From contig DASQAF010000034.1 of NCBI GenBank assembly GCA_035635855.1, forward strand, positions 62,001 through 126,000: DNA of 64,000 bases. Direction: 5' to 3'. Both the position numbers and the translations under genes were made by a program. Source of the stretch: UBA11740 sp035635855 (GTDB lineage: Bacteria; Acidobacteriota; Blastocatellia; Pyrinomonadales; Pyrinomonadaceae). This document shows, piece after piece, positions 43,939 through 52,279 of the stretch (positions within the stretch are counted from its first letter, which is position 1; every line of letters begins with the position of its first letter). Below the pieces are notes generated by a model. The model saw only the letters and a list, made by a program, of their open reading frames with translations, had not been told where the DNA came from and did no database searches.

Positions 43939-45390
43939 ATGATTCGACATAGATATCAGGGCGCAAACCGGTGGCTGGCATGGGTGATGGCGATGGCTAT
44001 CGTGATGATGCCGCTGGCGGCTTTTGCGCAAACCCGGATTAGTTATCACAGTAACAGATACAAGCCGGCGGATGATGTGAAGTTAGGCCGCCAGGCAGCC
44101 GCCGAAGCCGAGCAACAATTTCCGCTCTTGCGAGATTCCGAAGTCAACACTTATGTGGAACGAATTGGGCAGCGCTTAGTGGCGGCGATCCCACAGGAGT
44201 TCCAGCATCCGGAGTTTCGGTATTACTTCAAAGTCATTAATGCCAGCGACATTAATGCATTTGCTTTGCCCGGCGGGCCGATGTACGTCAATCGCGGCAT
44301 GATCCAAGCCGCCCGCACTGAAGGCGAAATGGCCGGCGTGATGGCGCATGAGTTGAGTCATGTGGCCTTGCGGCACGGGACGGCTCAAGCGACTAAAGCA
44401 CAAAAGTACGCAATCGGCGCCGGCGTGGCCGGCATACTTGGAACTATCCTGGGTGGTCCGGGATTGGGGCAGTTAGCTCAACTTCCCGTTGGTGTGTATT
44501 TTCTAAAGTTCAGCCGCGAATACGAAACCGAAGCCGATCTTCTGGGTGCGCGAATCATGGCCAACGCCGGTTACGACCCGCGCGACCTGGCCAATGTGTT
44601 CCGGACCCTCGAAGCCCAGGGCGGCGGTGGCGGTGGTTTCTTGAGTGACCACCCGAGCTCGTCAGATCGATACGCCCGCATCAACCAAGAAGCGCAATAT
44701 CTGAGGGTACAAAACCGTTTTCAGGACGACCGGCAGTTCTATGCCATCAAGGAGCGTCTGCGCGGCTATCCGCGAGCGCAGACGATGGCTGAGATTCAGC
44801 GCAGTGGCCGACGCTATCCGAACCAGGGAGGCGACTATCCAAACGGTGACCGGACTGGCTATCCAAACGACCGCACCGGTTATCCGACTACGCCGAGGGG
44901 CCGCGTGGAATATCCTTCAACGCGTTATCGGAGCTACAACCAGGGCGTATTCAGCGTGAGCGTGCCGGATAATTGGCGCGAGGTGTCGGAGCAAGGTTCG
45001 GTTTGGTTCGCGCCCCAGGGAGCTTACGGATCTGCGCCGAACGGGCAAGCGACCTTCACGCATGGAGTCAGTTTCGGCGCTGTCCAGACGCGTAGTCGGA
45101 ATCTGCAGCAGGCGACAAATGAATTGATCAACGGTCTGCAGCAAAGCAGTGGCAACCTGCGGTCTCGCAGCGGATATCAGCGCGCGAATGTCGATGGCCG
45201 TTCTGGATTGCTGCTCACCCTGGGCAATGTCAATGAAGCCACCGGACGTTCCGAAATCGTTAACGTAGTCACCACTCAGTTGAGCAACGGCGAGTTGTTC
45301 TACATGATTGCCGTCAGTCCAGAGAGTGATTACGGCACTTATCAGAACGTTTTTCTGAACATTCTGCGCACGGTGCAGTTAAACGACTAA
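43939..45390 (+). CDS. Secreted M48-family zinc metalloprotease
   Basis: 483 residues. Signal peptide about 12-30 (ends AAFAQ). The M48 catalytic domain has the HELSH motif (H137, E138, H141) and the third ligand Glu in YETEADLLGARI; DHPSSSDRYARI is also typical of BepA/YfgC-like members. A Tyr-Pro-Asn-rich low-complexity segment (about 288-330, YPNGDRTGYPNDRTGYP) links to a C-terminal domain of about 150 residues that is not a TPR domain. It probably handles periplasmic or outer-membrane protein quality control. A strong hairpin follows the gene. Confidence 0.93.
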   Translation: MIRHRYQGANRWLAWVMAMAIVMMPLAAFAQTRISYHSNRYKPADDVKLGRQAAAEAEQQFPLLRDSEVNTYVERIGQRLVAAIPQEFQHPEFRYYFKVINASDINAFALPGGPMYVNRGMIQAARTEGEMAGVMAHELSHVALRHGTAQATKAQKYAIGAGVAGILGTILGGPGLGQLAQLPVGVYFLKFSREYETEADLLGARIMANAGYDPRDLANVFRTLEAQGGGGGGFLSDHPSSSDRYARINQEAQYLRVQNRFQDDRQFYAIKERLRGYPRAQTMAEIQRSGRRYPNQGGDYPNGDRTGYPNDRTGYPTTPRGRVEYPSTRYRSYNQGVFSVSVPDNWREVSEQGSVWFAPQGAYGSAPNGQATFTHGVSFGAVQTRSRNLQQATNELINGLQQSSGNLRSRSGYQRANVDGRSGLLLTLGNVNEATGRSEIVNVVTTQLSNGELFYMIAVSPESDYGTYQNVFLNILRTVQLND

Positions 45391-45417
45391 GATAGTTCGA
45401 CAGTCGATGATCGCTTT

Positions 45418-45445
45418 GCAAAGGCCCGCACCCGCGGGCCTTTGC
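45418..45445 (+). terminator. Hairpin after the M48 gene, probable terminator
   Basis: Perfect 12-bp stem GCAAAGGCCCGC/GCGGGCCTTTGC with loop ACCC. The exit is only weakly T-rich (GCCTTGAC), so efficiency is uncertain. Confidence 0.6.
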
Positions 45446-45448
45446 GCC

Positions 45449-45477
45449 TTGACACTCGCCATTCCGCTCCCTATAGT
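45449..45477 (+). promoter_or_regulatory. Sigma-70 promoter of rpsT
   Basis: TTGACA at 45449-45454, a 17-base spacer, and TATAGT at 45472-45477: nearly consensus. Transcription should start near 45484, leaving a leader of about 55 bases before rpsT. Confidence 0.8.
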
Positions 45478-45538
45478 CTCTAATTTCGCGCTTACCCGGT
45501 TCGCACGCGTTAGCATCACGAATTAACGGAGTTTTTGA

Positions 45539-45802
45539 ATGCCTAATCATAAGTCAGCAGAAAAACGAGTCAGACAGAACGAGCGCCGTCGCCTGGTAAA
45601 TCGCAGCAATCGCACCCGTTTGCGCTCTTCGATCAAGGACCTGCGCGGCGCGTTGGACGGCGACGCAAAACAGGCCGTGGCGTTGCTCCCAAAAACAATT
45701 TCTGAGATTGATAAGGCGGTCCAGAAAGGCGTGCTGCATCGCAACGCTGCTGCCCGGCACAAATCACGTCTGACTGTGCGGGCAAATCAAGCCGGCAAGT
45801 AG
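45539..45802 (+). CDS. rpsT: 30S ribosomal protein S20
   Basis: 87 residues, highly basic and helical, with the family pattern NHKSAEKRVRQNERRRLVNR at the start and KGVLHRNAAARHKSRL near the end. It binds 16S rRNA early in small-subunit assembly. It has its own near-consensus promoter and is followed by a hairpin and a strong terminator shared with holA on the other strand. Confidence 0.98.
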   Translation: MPNHKSAEKRVRQNERRRLVNRSNRTRLRSSIKDLRGALDGDAKQAVALLPKTISEIDKAVQKGVLHRNAAARHKSRLTVRANQAGK

Positions 45803-45810
45803 GTACAGAA

Positions 45811-45830
45811 CCGTTTGCGGTAGCAAACGG
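45811..45830 (+). terminator. Small hairpin just after rpsT
   Basis: CCGTTTGC-GGTA-GCAAACGG, 8-bp perfect stem, no T-tract. It may protect the 3' end or act together with the terminator at 45865. Confidence 0.4.
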
Positions 45831-45864
45831 GTATTGGCGTCAGGAAGAGGTTTAAGAGAAAAAG

Positions 45865-45900
45865 AGCGAGGTGGATCGGTTTCGGTCCTCCTCGCTTTTT
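45865..45900. terminator. Bidirectional terminator between rpsT and holA
   Basis: Stem AGCGAGG (45865-45871) / CCTCGCT (45890-45896) with TTTTT on the plus-strand exit and CTCTTTTTCTC on the minus-strand exit. It serves both converging genes. Confidence 0.75.
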
Positions 45901-46898
45901 CAATTCATCAACTCGCAGACCAGCATTTCGACTTGCATCCGCGGCGTGGCTTTCGAGCTTTTGATTGCCAGGTCCGCTTGCGCGATACGCTGAAGCCCGC
46001 GCGCCAGCGTGTTCGATTCAATCCGGCCCAGCATTGAAAGATAAGCGCTTTGCTTGAACGAAGGCATGCGCACTTCGCTGAAGATCTGTCCTGGTGAGGC
46101 TCCCTGCGACAGTAATTCTTTCGCCAGCGCCATGCGGCGATAAGTTCCCCCAATCAAACCGATCAGCATTAGCGGTTCGACTTGATCGTCAAGCAAATCC
46201 TTCAACGTGTTCAGCGCTGCTTTGCGATTGCGGGCGAGAATATGATCAGTCAACTCCCAGTTCATGTGCTCGCGGGAACGACCTGTCAGTTGGTCGACCA
46301 ACTCAGTCGTGATCAGGCCCGAGGGTAAAGCCGCCGCCGCCAGCTTGTTCAATTCATTCGTCAGGGTGTTCAGGTCTCTCGCGACTACGTCGAGGATTCG
46401 TCGCCCAGCCGCCGGGTCGATCTCCGTCTTCAATTTTTTCAGGTGGGTCCTGATCCACGACTGAAGTTCCGGCGTCTTCAGGGGCTGGAACTCAAAGGCG
46501 GCCCGTGACATGAGGGTCTTGGCCAGCTTTTTGCGCTTGTCGATATCGTCGCCAATGAAGATCACCACGGACGTCTCGACTGGACGTTCAAGATAGTCGA
46601 GCAGGAGGTTCTCTTGGTGTTCGGAGAGCTTGCCAAAGTTTTTGATGCGGACTACCCGACGCTGTGACATCATCGGTAGCTGTTCGACAATCGCCAGTGC
46701 ATCGCGCACCTCGTCGCTGGTGAGATTGAACGAAGAGTCGTTGAATTCACGCAGCAGCGTATCGCGCAACGCTTCGTCAGTAATCGCGCGCGCTGCCTGG
46801 TCGCGCAGGTAGGTTTCGGGACCGTAAAGAAAATAGACGGGTTCGATCGTTCCCTGCTTGAGAGCATGATCCAGATCTTTTTTGGTGCGGACTGGCAT
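45900..46898 (-). CDS. holA: DNA polymerase III subunit delta
   Basis: 332 residues. The N-terminal AAA-like fold has the diagnostic YFLYGPETYLRDQAARAI and MMSQRRVVRIKNF. The middle lid domain contains the region LNTLTNELNKLAAAA. The C-terminal collar domain has DHILARNRKAALNTLKDLL and ALAKELLSQGASPGQI. As the delta subunit of the clamp loader it opens the beta clamp. It is encoded upstream of no other gene on its strand within the repeat-bounded block and ends at the shared terminator. lptE lies further upstream on the same strand. Confidence 0.95.
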   Translation of the reverse strand: MPVRTKKDLDHALKQGTIEPVYFLYGPETYLRDQAARAITDEALRDTLLREFNDSSFNLTSDEVRDALAIVEQLPMMSQRRVVRIKNFGKLSEHQENLLLDYLERPVETSVVIFIGDDIDKRKKLAKTLMSRAAFEFQPLKTPELQSWIRTHLKKLKTEIDPAAGRRILDVVARDLNTLTNELNKLAAAALPSGLITTELVDQLTGRSREHMNWELTDHILARNRKAALNTLKDLLDDQVEPLMLIGLIGGTYRRMALAKELLSQGASPGQIFSEVRMPSFKQSAYLSMLGRIESNTLARGLQRIAQADLAIKSSKATPRMQVEMLVCELMN

Positions 46899-46912
46899 GG
46901 GACTTAGCTGAT

Positions 46913-46977
46913 GTCCGACAAACTTCAGTCTGTCGTAGTTTTCCTTGGCGGTAGCGACAAACTGAAGTTTGTCGGAC
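46913..46977. repeat. Inverted repeat GTCCGACAAACTTCAGTCTG between lptE and holA
   Basis: 23-base arms at 46913-46935 and 46955-46977 pair with a single mismatch around a 19-base loop. It lies between two minus-strand genes and could act as a processing or attenuation hairpin. Confidence 0.8.
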
Positions 46978-46985
46978 TTAAGAAG

Positions 46986-47531
46986 TCATTTATCGTTTTT
47001 AACTCCAAATCCATTGACCAGGGTCGAGACAATTGACTCGGCAAAACTGCGCGCCATCCGCTGGACGGCCGGATCCTCTTCATTGAAAAAGTTTCGTGGG
47101 TCGTTGGCGAATTCAAACTCACCGCGAAAGACGAAATTCTGGTTGTCATAGAGCACGCGGTTCTCATGCTGGTCGCGCACCGTCACAGCGGCCGTGATGG
47201 TTACTTCAAAGACGCGCGCGCGGCCCTTGTCATCCAGCAGCACTCCGGAAAATCCAAAGCTCTTAACCACACCATCGATCACGGCGTCGGCGCCTTCTCG
47301 CTCGCTTTGCACCCGCAGCCCATGCCCGCGGCGGATCAACTCGTTCATCACGGCTTCGGTAAAGCGATGCTCGATCTTGAACCGCAGCGCGTTATTCTGA
47401 AAGGCCGGCACGGCGACAGTCTTGATGTGCGCAGGCAGTTGGCTTTTAGTCACCGGCTTGTAGCATTCGGTGAAACCGGAGACGCAGCAGAGTGCCAACA
47501 CAAACGCAGTTGACCGTAGGATTCTTTTCAT
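46986..47531 (-). CDS. lptE: LPS assembly lipoprotein LptE-like
   Basis: 181 residues. A hydrophobic signal (about 5-20) precedes a Cys (TECYKPV, C23), but the lipobox is poor (Glu at -1), so lipidation is uncertain. The LptE pattern follows: HIKTVAVPAFQNNALRFKIEHRFTEAV (in parts), GADAVIDGVVKSF and VTVRDQHENRVLY. It helps LptD insert lipopolysaccharide into the outer membrane. The lptE-holA order is common across diverse bacteria, which supports the call. Confidence 0.85.
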   Translation of the reverse strand: MKRILRSTAFVLALCCVSGFTECYKPVTKSQLPAHIKTVAVPAFQNNALRFKIEHRFTEAVMNELIRRGHGLRVQSEREGADAVIDGVVKSFGFSGVLLDDKGRARVFEVTITAAVTVRDQHENRVLYDNQNFVFRGEFEFANDPRNFFNEEDPAVQRMARSFAESIVSTLVNGFGVKNDK

Positions 47532-47619
47532 TAAGACCGCCTTTTACGAAAGACGTTGATAATACGTCAGCAGCCATGCTATACGAAAGCGCCATCAGGC
47601 AGTTTGAAAGGAGAGAATC

Positions 47620-48024
47620 GTGACTGCGCCAATACCGATCGGCCCGACCCTTTCGCGCATCGGCCAAATCTTCGTCAACGTGCGTGACCTCGACCGGGCG
47701 ATTGCCTTTTATCGGGATATGCTCGGCATGTCCTACCTTTTTCAGGCTCCACCCAACATGGCCTTTTTCGATTGCGGTGGCATTCGCTTGATGCTGGGCG
47801 TGGCCGACCGGCCGGATCTCGATCATCCGGCGTCGATCATTTACTACAAAGTTGACGACATCGAAAAAGTTTACGAGACCTTCAAAGCGCGCGGCGTAGA
47901 GTTTGTCGTCAAGCCGCATCTGGTCGCGCCCATGCCCGATTACGATTTATGGCTGGCTGACTTTCGCGATTCGGAGGGTAACCTGCTGGCCTTGATGAGC
48001 GAAGTACCGCGGCAGGTCGCATAA
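47620..48024 (+). CDS. VOC superfamily (glyoxalase-like) protein
   Basis: 134 residues from a GTG with an AAAGGAGAG site. A single vicinal-oxygen-chelate fold: IGQIFVNVRDLDRAIAFYRD, FFDCGGIRLMLGV, SIIYYKVDDIEKVYETF, then LWLADFRDSEGNLLALMSE. The first metal-ligand His is not obvious and the last Glu (SEGNLLALM) is present, so enzyme class is unclear; it could be a glyoxalase, dioxygenase or resistance-type protein. It is divergent from lptE and followed by a repeat. Confidence 0.88.
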   Translation: MTAPIPIGPTLSRIGQIFVNVRDLDRAIAFYRDMLGMSYLFQAPPNMAFFDCGGIRLMLGVADRPDLDHPASIIYYKVDDIEKVYETFKARGVEFVVKPHLVAPMPDYDLWLADFRDSEGNLLALMSEVPRQVA

Positions 48025-48035
48025 TGATCGCGTTT

Positions 48036-48092
48036 GGAGTGCCGCCTTCAGGCGGAGTTAACGATTAGAGTTTGCCACCCAAAGGCGGAACT
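48036..48092. repeat. Inverted repeat of the GGAGTGCCGCCTTCAGGCGG family
   Basis: The sequence at 48036-48055 and its partner around 48076-48092 (CCACCCAAAGGCGGAACTC) form a palindromic element. The same unit, with two changes, is nested inside the repeat at 59826-59887. Confidence 0.65.
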
Positions 48093-48112
48093 CTTCACAA
48101 CCCTCAGCAACC

Positions 48113-48799
48113 ATGACTGCTCTTCCTGACTTACGGAAAGTTGTCTCGCAACTCGAGGCGCATTACGGTCCTCCCCAACCGCCGATCACCACCGATCCCT
48201 TCGAGCTCGTGCTGCTGGAAAACGTCGGGTACCTGGTTAGCGACAAACGTCGCGAAGAGGCCTTCGCAAACTTGCGCAAATCCGCGGGCACGAAGCCGCA
48301 TCAACTCCTCTCCGCCTCCACCGAAGATATTTTGAAAGCGACTGGCCAGGGCGGCATGCATCCGGAACAACGTGTCAGCCGCTTGCGAGAGATCGCTCTG
48401 ATTGCCATCAACGAGTTCACCGGCGATCTGAGGCAGGCGCTGAAGCTGCCGCAGCCAAAAGCCAAAACGGCGTTGCGCAGGTTTCCGGGGATTGGTGAAC
48501 CCAGCGCGGAAAAGATTCTTTTGCTGACGCGCAGCTATCCAGTACTCGGTTTGGACTCGAACGGCTTGCGAGTGTTGTTACGTTTGGGTTTTGGACAGGA
48601 GAAGAAAAACTATGCGGCTACCTATCGTGCCGTTCAAGAGTCAATAAAGGAACAACTAAGGGAAGACTTCGACTGGTTAATCAAGGCGCACGTGCTACTG
48701 CGTCAGCACGGAAAACAGTTGTGTAAGACGAATGCGCCGTTGTGCGAGAAGTGCCCGGTGAGAAAGGGTTGTTCGTACTTCAAGAGCGCGTTTGGATGA
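48113..48799 (+). CDS. Endonuclease III-like HhH-GPD protein with iron-sulfur cluster
   Basis: 228 residues. The helix-hairpin-helix is at about 121-135 (RRFPGIGEPSAEKI), the conserved Asp is D148 (LGLDSNGLRVL), and the C-terminal 4Fe-4S loop is C204-x6-C211-x2-C214-x5-C220. The catalytic Lys of bifunctional EndoIII (GVGRK) is replaced by Pro130, so this protein should not act as a beta-lyase through that residue. It is probably a monofunctional glycosylase or a DNA-binding relative. The GTDPFELVLLENV-like entry (TDPFELVLLE) replaces the usual DPFxxLVaaiLSqqT motif. Confidence 0.88.
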   Translation: MTALPDLRKVVSQLEAHYGPPQPPITTDPFELVLLENVGYLVSDKRREEAFANLRKSAGTKPHQLLSASTEDILKATGQGGMHPEQRVSRLREIALIAINEFTGDLRQALKLPQPKAKTALRRFPGIGEPSAEKILLLTRSYPVLGLDSNGLRVLLRLGFGQEKKNYAATYRAVQESIKEQLREDFDWLIKAHVLLRQHGKQLCKTNAPLCEKCPVRKGCSYFKSAFG

Positions 48800-48849
48800 G
48801 ACGGTCGACGAGCGGGCGAGGTCAGTACCACGTAGATCGTTTTGCGCGC

Positions 48850-50394
48850 CTACGGTGCTAAAAGCTGCTCGCGAAACTCTCTCTCAACCACCAAACTCAA
48901 CCCCATGATCATATAAAAGATCATCACTACTTCCGAATCGCCGAAGTTATAGTGGACCACGCCGCTGAGCATGAAACCCAACAGTCCGCCCAGCGCGCCA
49001 AGGATAATTCCCTTCTCGATCCAATTCTCAGCCGGCACGCGCCGCCGCAGACGCCAGAGTGTGCGCGCGTAGACTCCCAACAGAATCAACCAGACGATTA
49101 GCGCTGGCACGCCGCGCTCCAGCGCAATTTGCAGGTAATCCGAATGCATGTGACCCATGGGCAGGCGGCCGTTTTCAAACAAGCCCCACTCTCGCCAGTG
49201 CCCCTTGATTGAATCCATGCCGACGCCGACCAGAAGGTGCCGAGGATTGCTTGTCAACAGATGAAATCCTTCCTGCCAGATTTTCTGTCGCCAGACAATC
49301 GAATCATCTTTCTGATCAAAAAAGCCGACCTGGCGCTTTTGATGCAGCACGAACAAGCCGCCCAGCACCAGAGGCAGCGCACAAGCGCCCACGATCAAAA
49401 GCGCGCGGCGGCTGAGAGTCAGCGCGGTAATCAGAGTGGCTGAGACGAGCAGGGATAACCATGATGCCCGCGTGACTGAGAGCAACAGCGCGACACCCAT
49501 CCCGGCGATTGCCATGGACAGCAGCAGTCCGTTTCTCGACCACTTTCGGGGCAAGGCGACCAACAAGCCCACCGCCAGCGAGGCAATCAACTGCAGACTC
49601 TCTGCATAGGTTGTCCAGTGATTGTAGAAGCCGGTCGCGCGCCAGTCGCGTCCGTGGGTCCAGCGTTGAATGCCTAGTCGTTCTTCCGGCGACGCGCCCG
49701 GAAGCAAGCGACCGCGCTGAACCTCAAGCACTGCGACCCATTCAACTCGGTAAACTCTGATCCTGGCCGCGTCCTTGCGCGAAGTCTGTAAGGCCTTGAT
49801 CAAATCTTCGGCATCACGCACCGGCTGCCCGTCGATCTCTTCCAACGTGTCGCCACTGAGAATTGGAATGGGTTGAATGCGCTCGCGCGAAACGAGCTGT
49901 GCCGAATTAAGCGGACTGTTAGCGGTGACCCCGTGGACCTTGACGCCGCGGCCGACGGCGTACTCCCCAAACGTGTACAAAACATTAGTCATGCACGACG
50001 CGATCAGCGCGATCGCCAGAGCCCGCAGCACGCGCCGGTTGCGAACATTTTCAGCAAACAGATAGACGATGGTGAATAAACAAGCCGCGCGCAGTTTGCC
50101 TATGGAAATAATCGGCGAGTAAGAGAGGAATGACGAGAGACCACTGAGGAGAAAGAAGCCGAACATCGGATAGTCCAGCGGGGTGCGGTCGAGCTTTGGC
50201 CGCGGCCAGACGGCGAAGCGCAGGACCCAGAAAACCAGGCCAAGGAACCAGGCAACCTGCGTCGCGGCAATGGAATTCGGGGCCGCTACTACGACCAGAA
50301 ACAGTGTGCCCACGAGAGCGCGCTCAAGCCACACGCCCAGCGGGCCGGGCGTAATCTCGCGCGATCGTGAGCGGGCATTCTGAGCTGTCATCAT
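48850..50394 (-). CDS. O-antigen ligase (Wzy_C) family membrane protein with PDZ-like insert
   Basis: 514 residues with about ten to twelve hydrophobic helices. The ligase-like signature GFYNHWTTYAESL is near 255-267, followed by LLLSVTRASWLSLLV and the large periplasmic loop containing VGVGMDSIKGHW and MGHMHSDYLQIALERG. Between helices, residues about 149-226 read as a PDZ-like domain: GVKVHGVTANSPLN, ILSGDTLEEIDGQPVRDAED, then AARIRVYRVEWVAVLEVQRG. It probably ligates or polymerises surface polysaccharide at the inner membrane. The insert may dock a periplasmic partner. It is encoded near but not within the polysaccharide cluster. Confidence 0.88.
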   Translation of the reverse strand: MMTAQNARSRSREITPGPLGVWLERALVGTLFLVVVAAPNSIAATQVAWFLGLVFWVLRFAVWPRPKLDRTPLDYPMFGFFLLSGLSSFLSYSPIISIGKLRAACLFTIVYLFAENVRNRRVLRALAIALIASCMTNVLYTFGEYAVGRGVKVHGVTANSPLNSAQLVSRERIQPIPILSGDTLEEIDGQPVRDAEDLIKALQTSRKDAARIRVYRVEWVAVLEVQRGRLLPGASPEERLGIQRWTHGRDWRATGFYNHWTTYAESLQLIASLAVGLLVALPRKWSRNGLLLSMAIAGMGVALLLSVTRASWLSLLVSATLITALTLSRRALLIVGACALPLVLGGLFVLHQKRQVGFFDQKDDSIVWRQKIWQEGFHLLTSNPRHLLVGVGMDSIKGHWREWGLFENGRLPMGHMHSDYLQIALERGVPALIVWLILLGVYARTLWRLRRRVPAENWIEKGIILGALGGLLGFMLSGVVHYNFGDSEVVMIFYMIMGLSLVVEREFREQLLAP

Positions 50395-50436
50395 TTCCTA
50401 TTAGGCGGCGTGTTCTTCTAGCTCGGTTCTTCTCTG

Positions 50437-50467
50437 TGATTACTCTGTGGTCCTCTGTGTCTCTGGG
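50437..50467. repeat. Solo CACAGAGG-family arm
   Basis: TACTCTGTGGTCCTCTGTGT and flanking bases match one arm of the element at 39583-39723, without an obvious opposite arm here. Confidence 0.5.
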
Positions 50468-50565
50468 GAAATACTCCTCGAAAACCATTCGACGTCTTTC
50501 ACAACCGAGCGGAAACGCTTAGAATCACCGAGCTCGGATTATATTCGACCTCTGGCGGAAACCAC

Positions 50566-51813
50566 ATGCGCAAATTGATTTTCGTTCTCTTCCTTCTACC
50601 AGTCTTAACCACATTCTCGCCGGCGCAAGTCAAGAGCGTGGCGCAATACACCGAACAAGTCCAGGCGCTGGCTAACCGCGCGGATGTAAAGGCGGCGAAT
50701 GATTACATCGATCGCAATCACGAGAGCATCATGCGCGAATGGATTGCGATTACTGAAATCAACGCGCCTTCGGGACAAGAGCACCAACGCGCTAAATACA
50801 TCGAAAGCCTTTTGCGTAAGTATCGCCTCGACGACATCCACTACGACTCTGCCGGCAATCTCATCGCGGTCCGCAAAGGCACCGGCGGCGGACCCGTGAT
50901 TGTCTTTGACGCTCACATGGACACGGTCTTCCAACCCGGATTGCAAATCCAAGCAACCGTTCGCGATGGGAAGATTTATGCGCCCGGCATCGGCGACGAT
51001 ACGCGCAATATCGAAGCGCTGCTGGCGACGATCCGCGCATTAAACGAAGCGAAGATAAAGACGAAAGGCGACCTGGTTTTCGTGTTCACCGTCGAGGAAG
51101 AAACTACCTTCAAAGGCGTGAATAATTATGTGAAGGAGAACAAGGGCAAGATCGATCAATACATCGCGCTGGACGGTGGTTATGAAGGCTTTACCTATGC
51201 GGGCATCGGCATCAACTGGTATCGACATCACTTCATCGGGCCGGGCGGACACACGCGTTCACAAACGCCGCCGTATTCAGCGACGCTGCCCCTGGCGCGC
51301 GCGATCCAACGCATCTACCTGTTGCGAGTGCCGACGCGGCCGTCTTCCAACTTGAACATCGGCATGCTCGGCGGTTCGGAAGTAGTAAACGCAAAGGCGT
51401 CGGATGCATGGTTCACCGTCGATCTGCGTTCAACCAGCAACGAAGTGATCGCCGATCTGGAAAAGCAAATCAAAGTGATTCTAGATGGAGAAGCTGCGCG
51501 GGTGGGGATGAAAATAAAGACTGATATTATCGGCGCTTCACCGGCCGCAGTGATCCCCGGTCATCGCGAATCTTATCTCGTGCGTCTGGCTGAAGCCGTG
51601 CATCGGGTGATGGGTTTCGATCCGCCAATTACGAACGCCGGCTCGAACAACTCCAGCGCCGCTTTGCTCGCGGGAATTTCTTCCATCTCCACCGGCGCCG
51701 GCCCGTGCGAGGGCGCCCACAGCCTCGCCGAGAACTGCGAAATCGACCCGCTTTACAAAGGAATTAAGAAAGTAATGCTGTTAGAGGTGGCGCTGGCGGG
51801 GGTGGCACAATGA
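50566..51813 (+). CDS. Secreted M20-family peptidase (PepT/CPG2-like)
   Basis: 415 residues. Signal peptide 1-20 (TTFSPAQ). Metal ligands of the di-zinc M20 fold are visible: H117 and D119 in FDAHMDTV, D144/D145 in GIGDDTRN, E178/E179 in VFTVEEET, Asp in IALDGGYEG and the late His in CEGAHSLAENC. The dimerisation domain lies between (GPGGHTRSQTPP). It likely trims peptides or amino-acid conjugates in the periplasm. It is monocistronic and divergent from the ligase gene. Confidence 0.94.
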   Translation: MRKLIFVLFLLPVLTTFSPAQVKSVAQYTEQVQALANRADVKAANDYIDRNHESIMREWIAITEINAPSGQEHQRAKYIESLLRKYRLDDIHYDSAGNLIAVRKGTGGGPVIVFDAHMDTVFQPGLQIQATVRDGKIYAPGIGDDTRNIEALLATIRALNEAKIKTKGDLVFVFTVEEETTFKGVNNYVKENKGKIDQYIALDGGYEGFTYAGIGINWYRHHFIGPGGHTRSQTPPYSATLPLARAIQRIYLLRVPTRPSSNLNIGMLGGSEVVNAKASDAWFTVDLRSTSNEVIADLEKQIKVILDGEAARVGMKIKTDIIGASPAAVIPGHRESYLVRLAEAVHRVMGFDPPITNAGSNNSSAALLAGISSISTGAGPCEGAHSLAENCEIDPLYKGIKKVMLLEVALAGVAQ

Positions 51814-51838
51814 AGCTTTCACTTACATTCGCCTAGCC

Positions 51839-52270
51839 TCACGATGTGCCTTCCTTTGGTTGATCCTTCCTGATCAAAAAAGCGATCCGAAGGACAAGAC
51901 GCGAATTAGCCTCAGACGCCAGCTGATTGTAATACTTCCTAATGTCCTCTCTATTACTCAGAATCGTATCGAAAAAATCAATGGTAGCCATAACGGCTTC
52001 GCTCGCAACCTTGATCGGATATCCTTTTGCCGATAAGAAAAAGGTCGTGATTTCGCTTACTTGGTGCGCGCCGGTTACATAGAGTGTGTATTGAGTCTGT
52101 TCCGGATTTTCGCTAGTCTTCCTCAAGGCTAGGACCCCTTTTCCGGCAGTTACTCGTTCTACCGACTCAGACAAGGCGGTAGTTTCCTCAAACAAATCCT
52201 TTTTTGCTGATTCAAAGCTTTCGCCCAGACCTAGAACAGCTTTCTTCAACAAATCTTCGAACGCTGACAT
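51839..52270 (-). CDS. Hypothetical protein of the EEP cassette (143 aa)
   Basis: No family recognised. It is mostly helical, opening FEDLLKKAVLGLGESFESAK, with a middle of strands (GVLALRKTSENPEQTQYTLYV) and helices again (AVMATIDFFDTILSNREDI). No signal peptide or membrane helix. It lies 9 bases after the EEP-family gene, so it is cotranscribed. Its DNA is markedly AT-richer than the flanking genes (26 G+C in 51901-51960 and 27 in 51961-52020, of 60 each), which suggests acquisition. The role could be regulation or inhibition of the nuclease, as a guess from position only. Confidence 0.8.
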   Translation of the reverse strand: MSAFEDLLKKAVLGLGESFESAKKDLFEETTALSESVERVTAGKGVLALRKTSENPEQTQYTLYVTGAHQVSEITTFFLSAKGYPIKVASEAVMATIDFFDTILSNREDIRKYYNQLASEANSRLVLRIAFLIRKDQPKEGTS

Positions 52271-52279
52271 TGTATCCTC

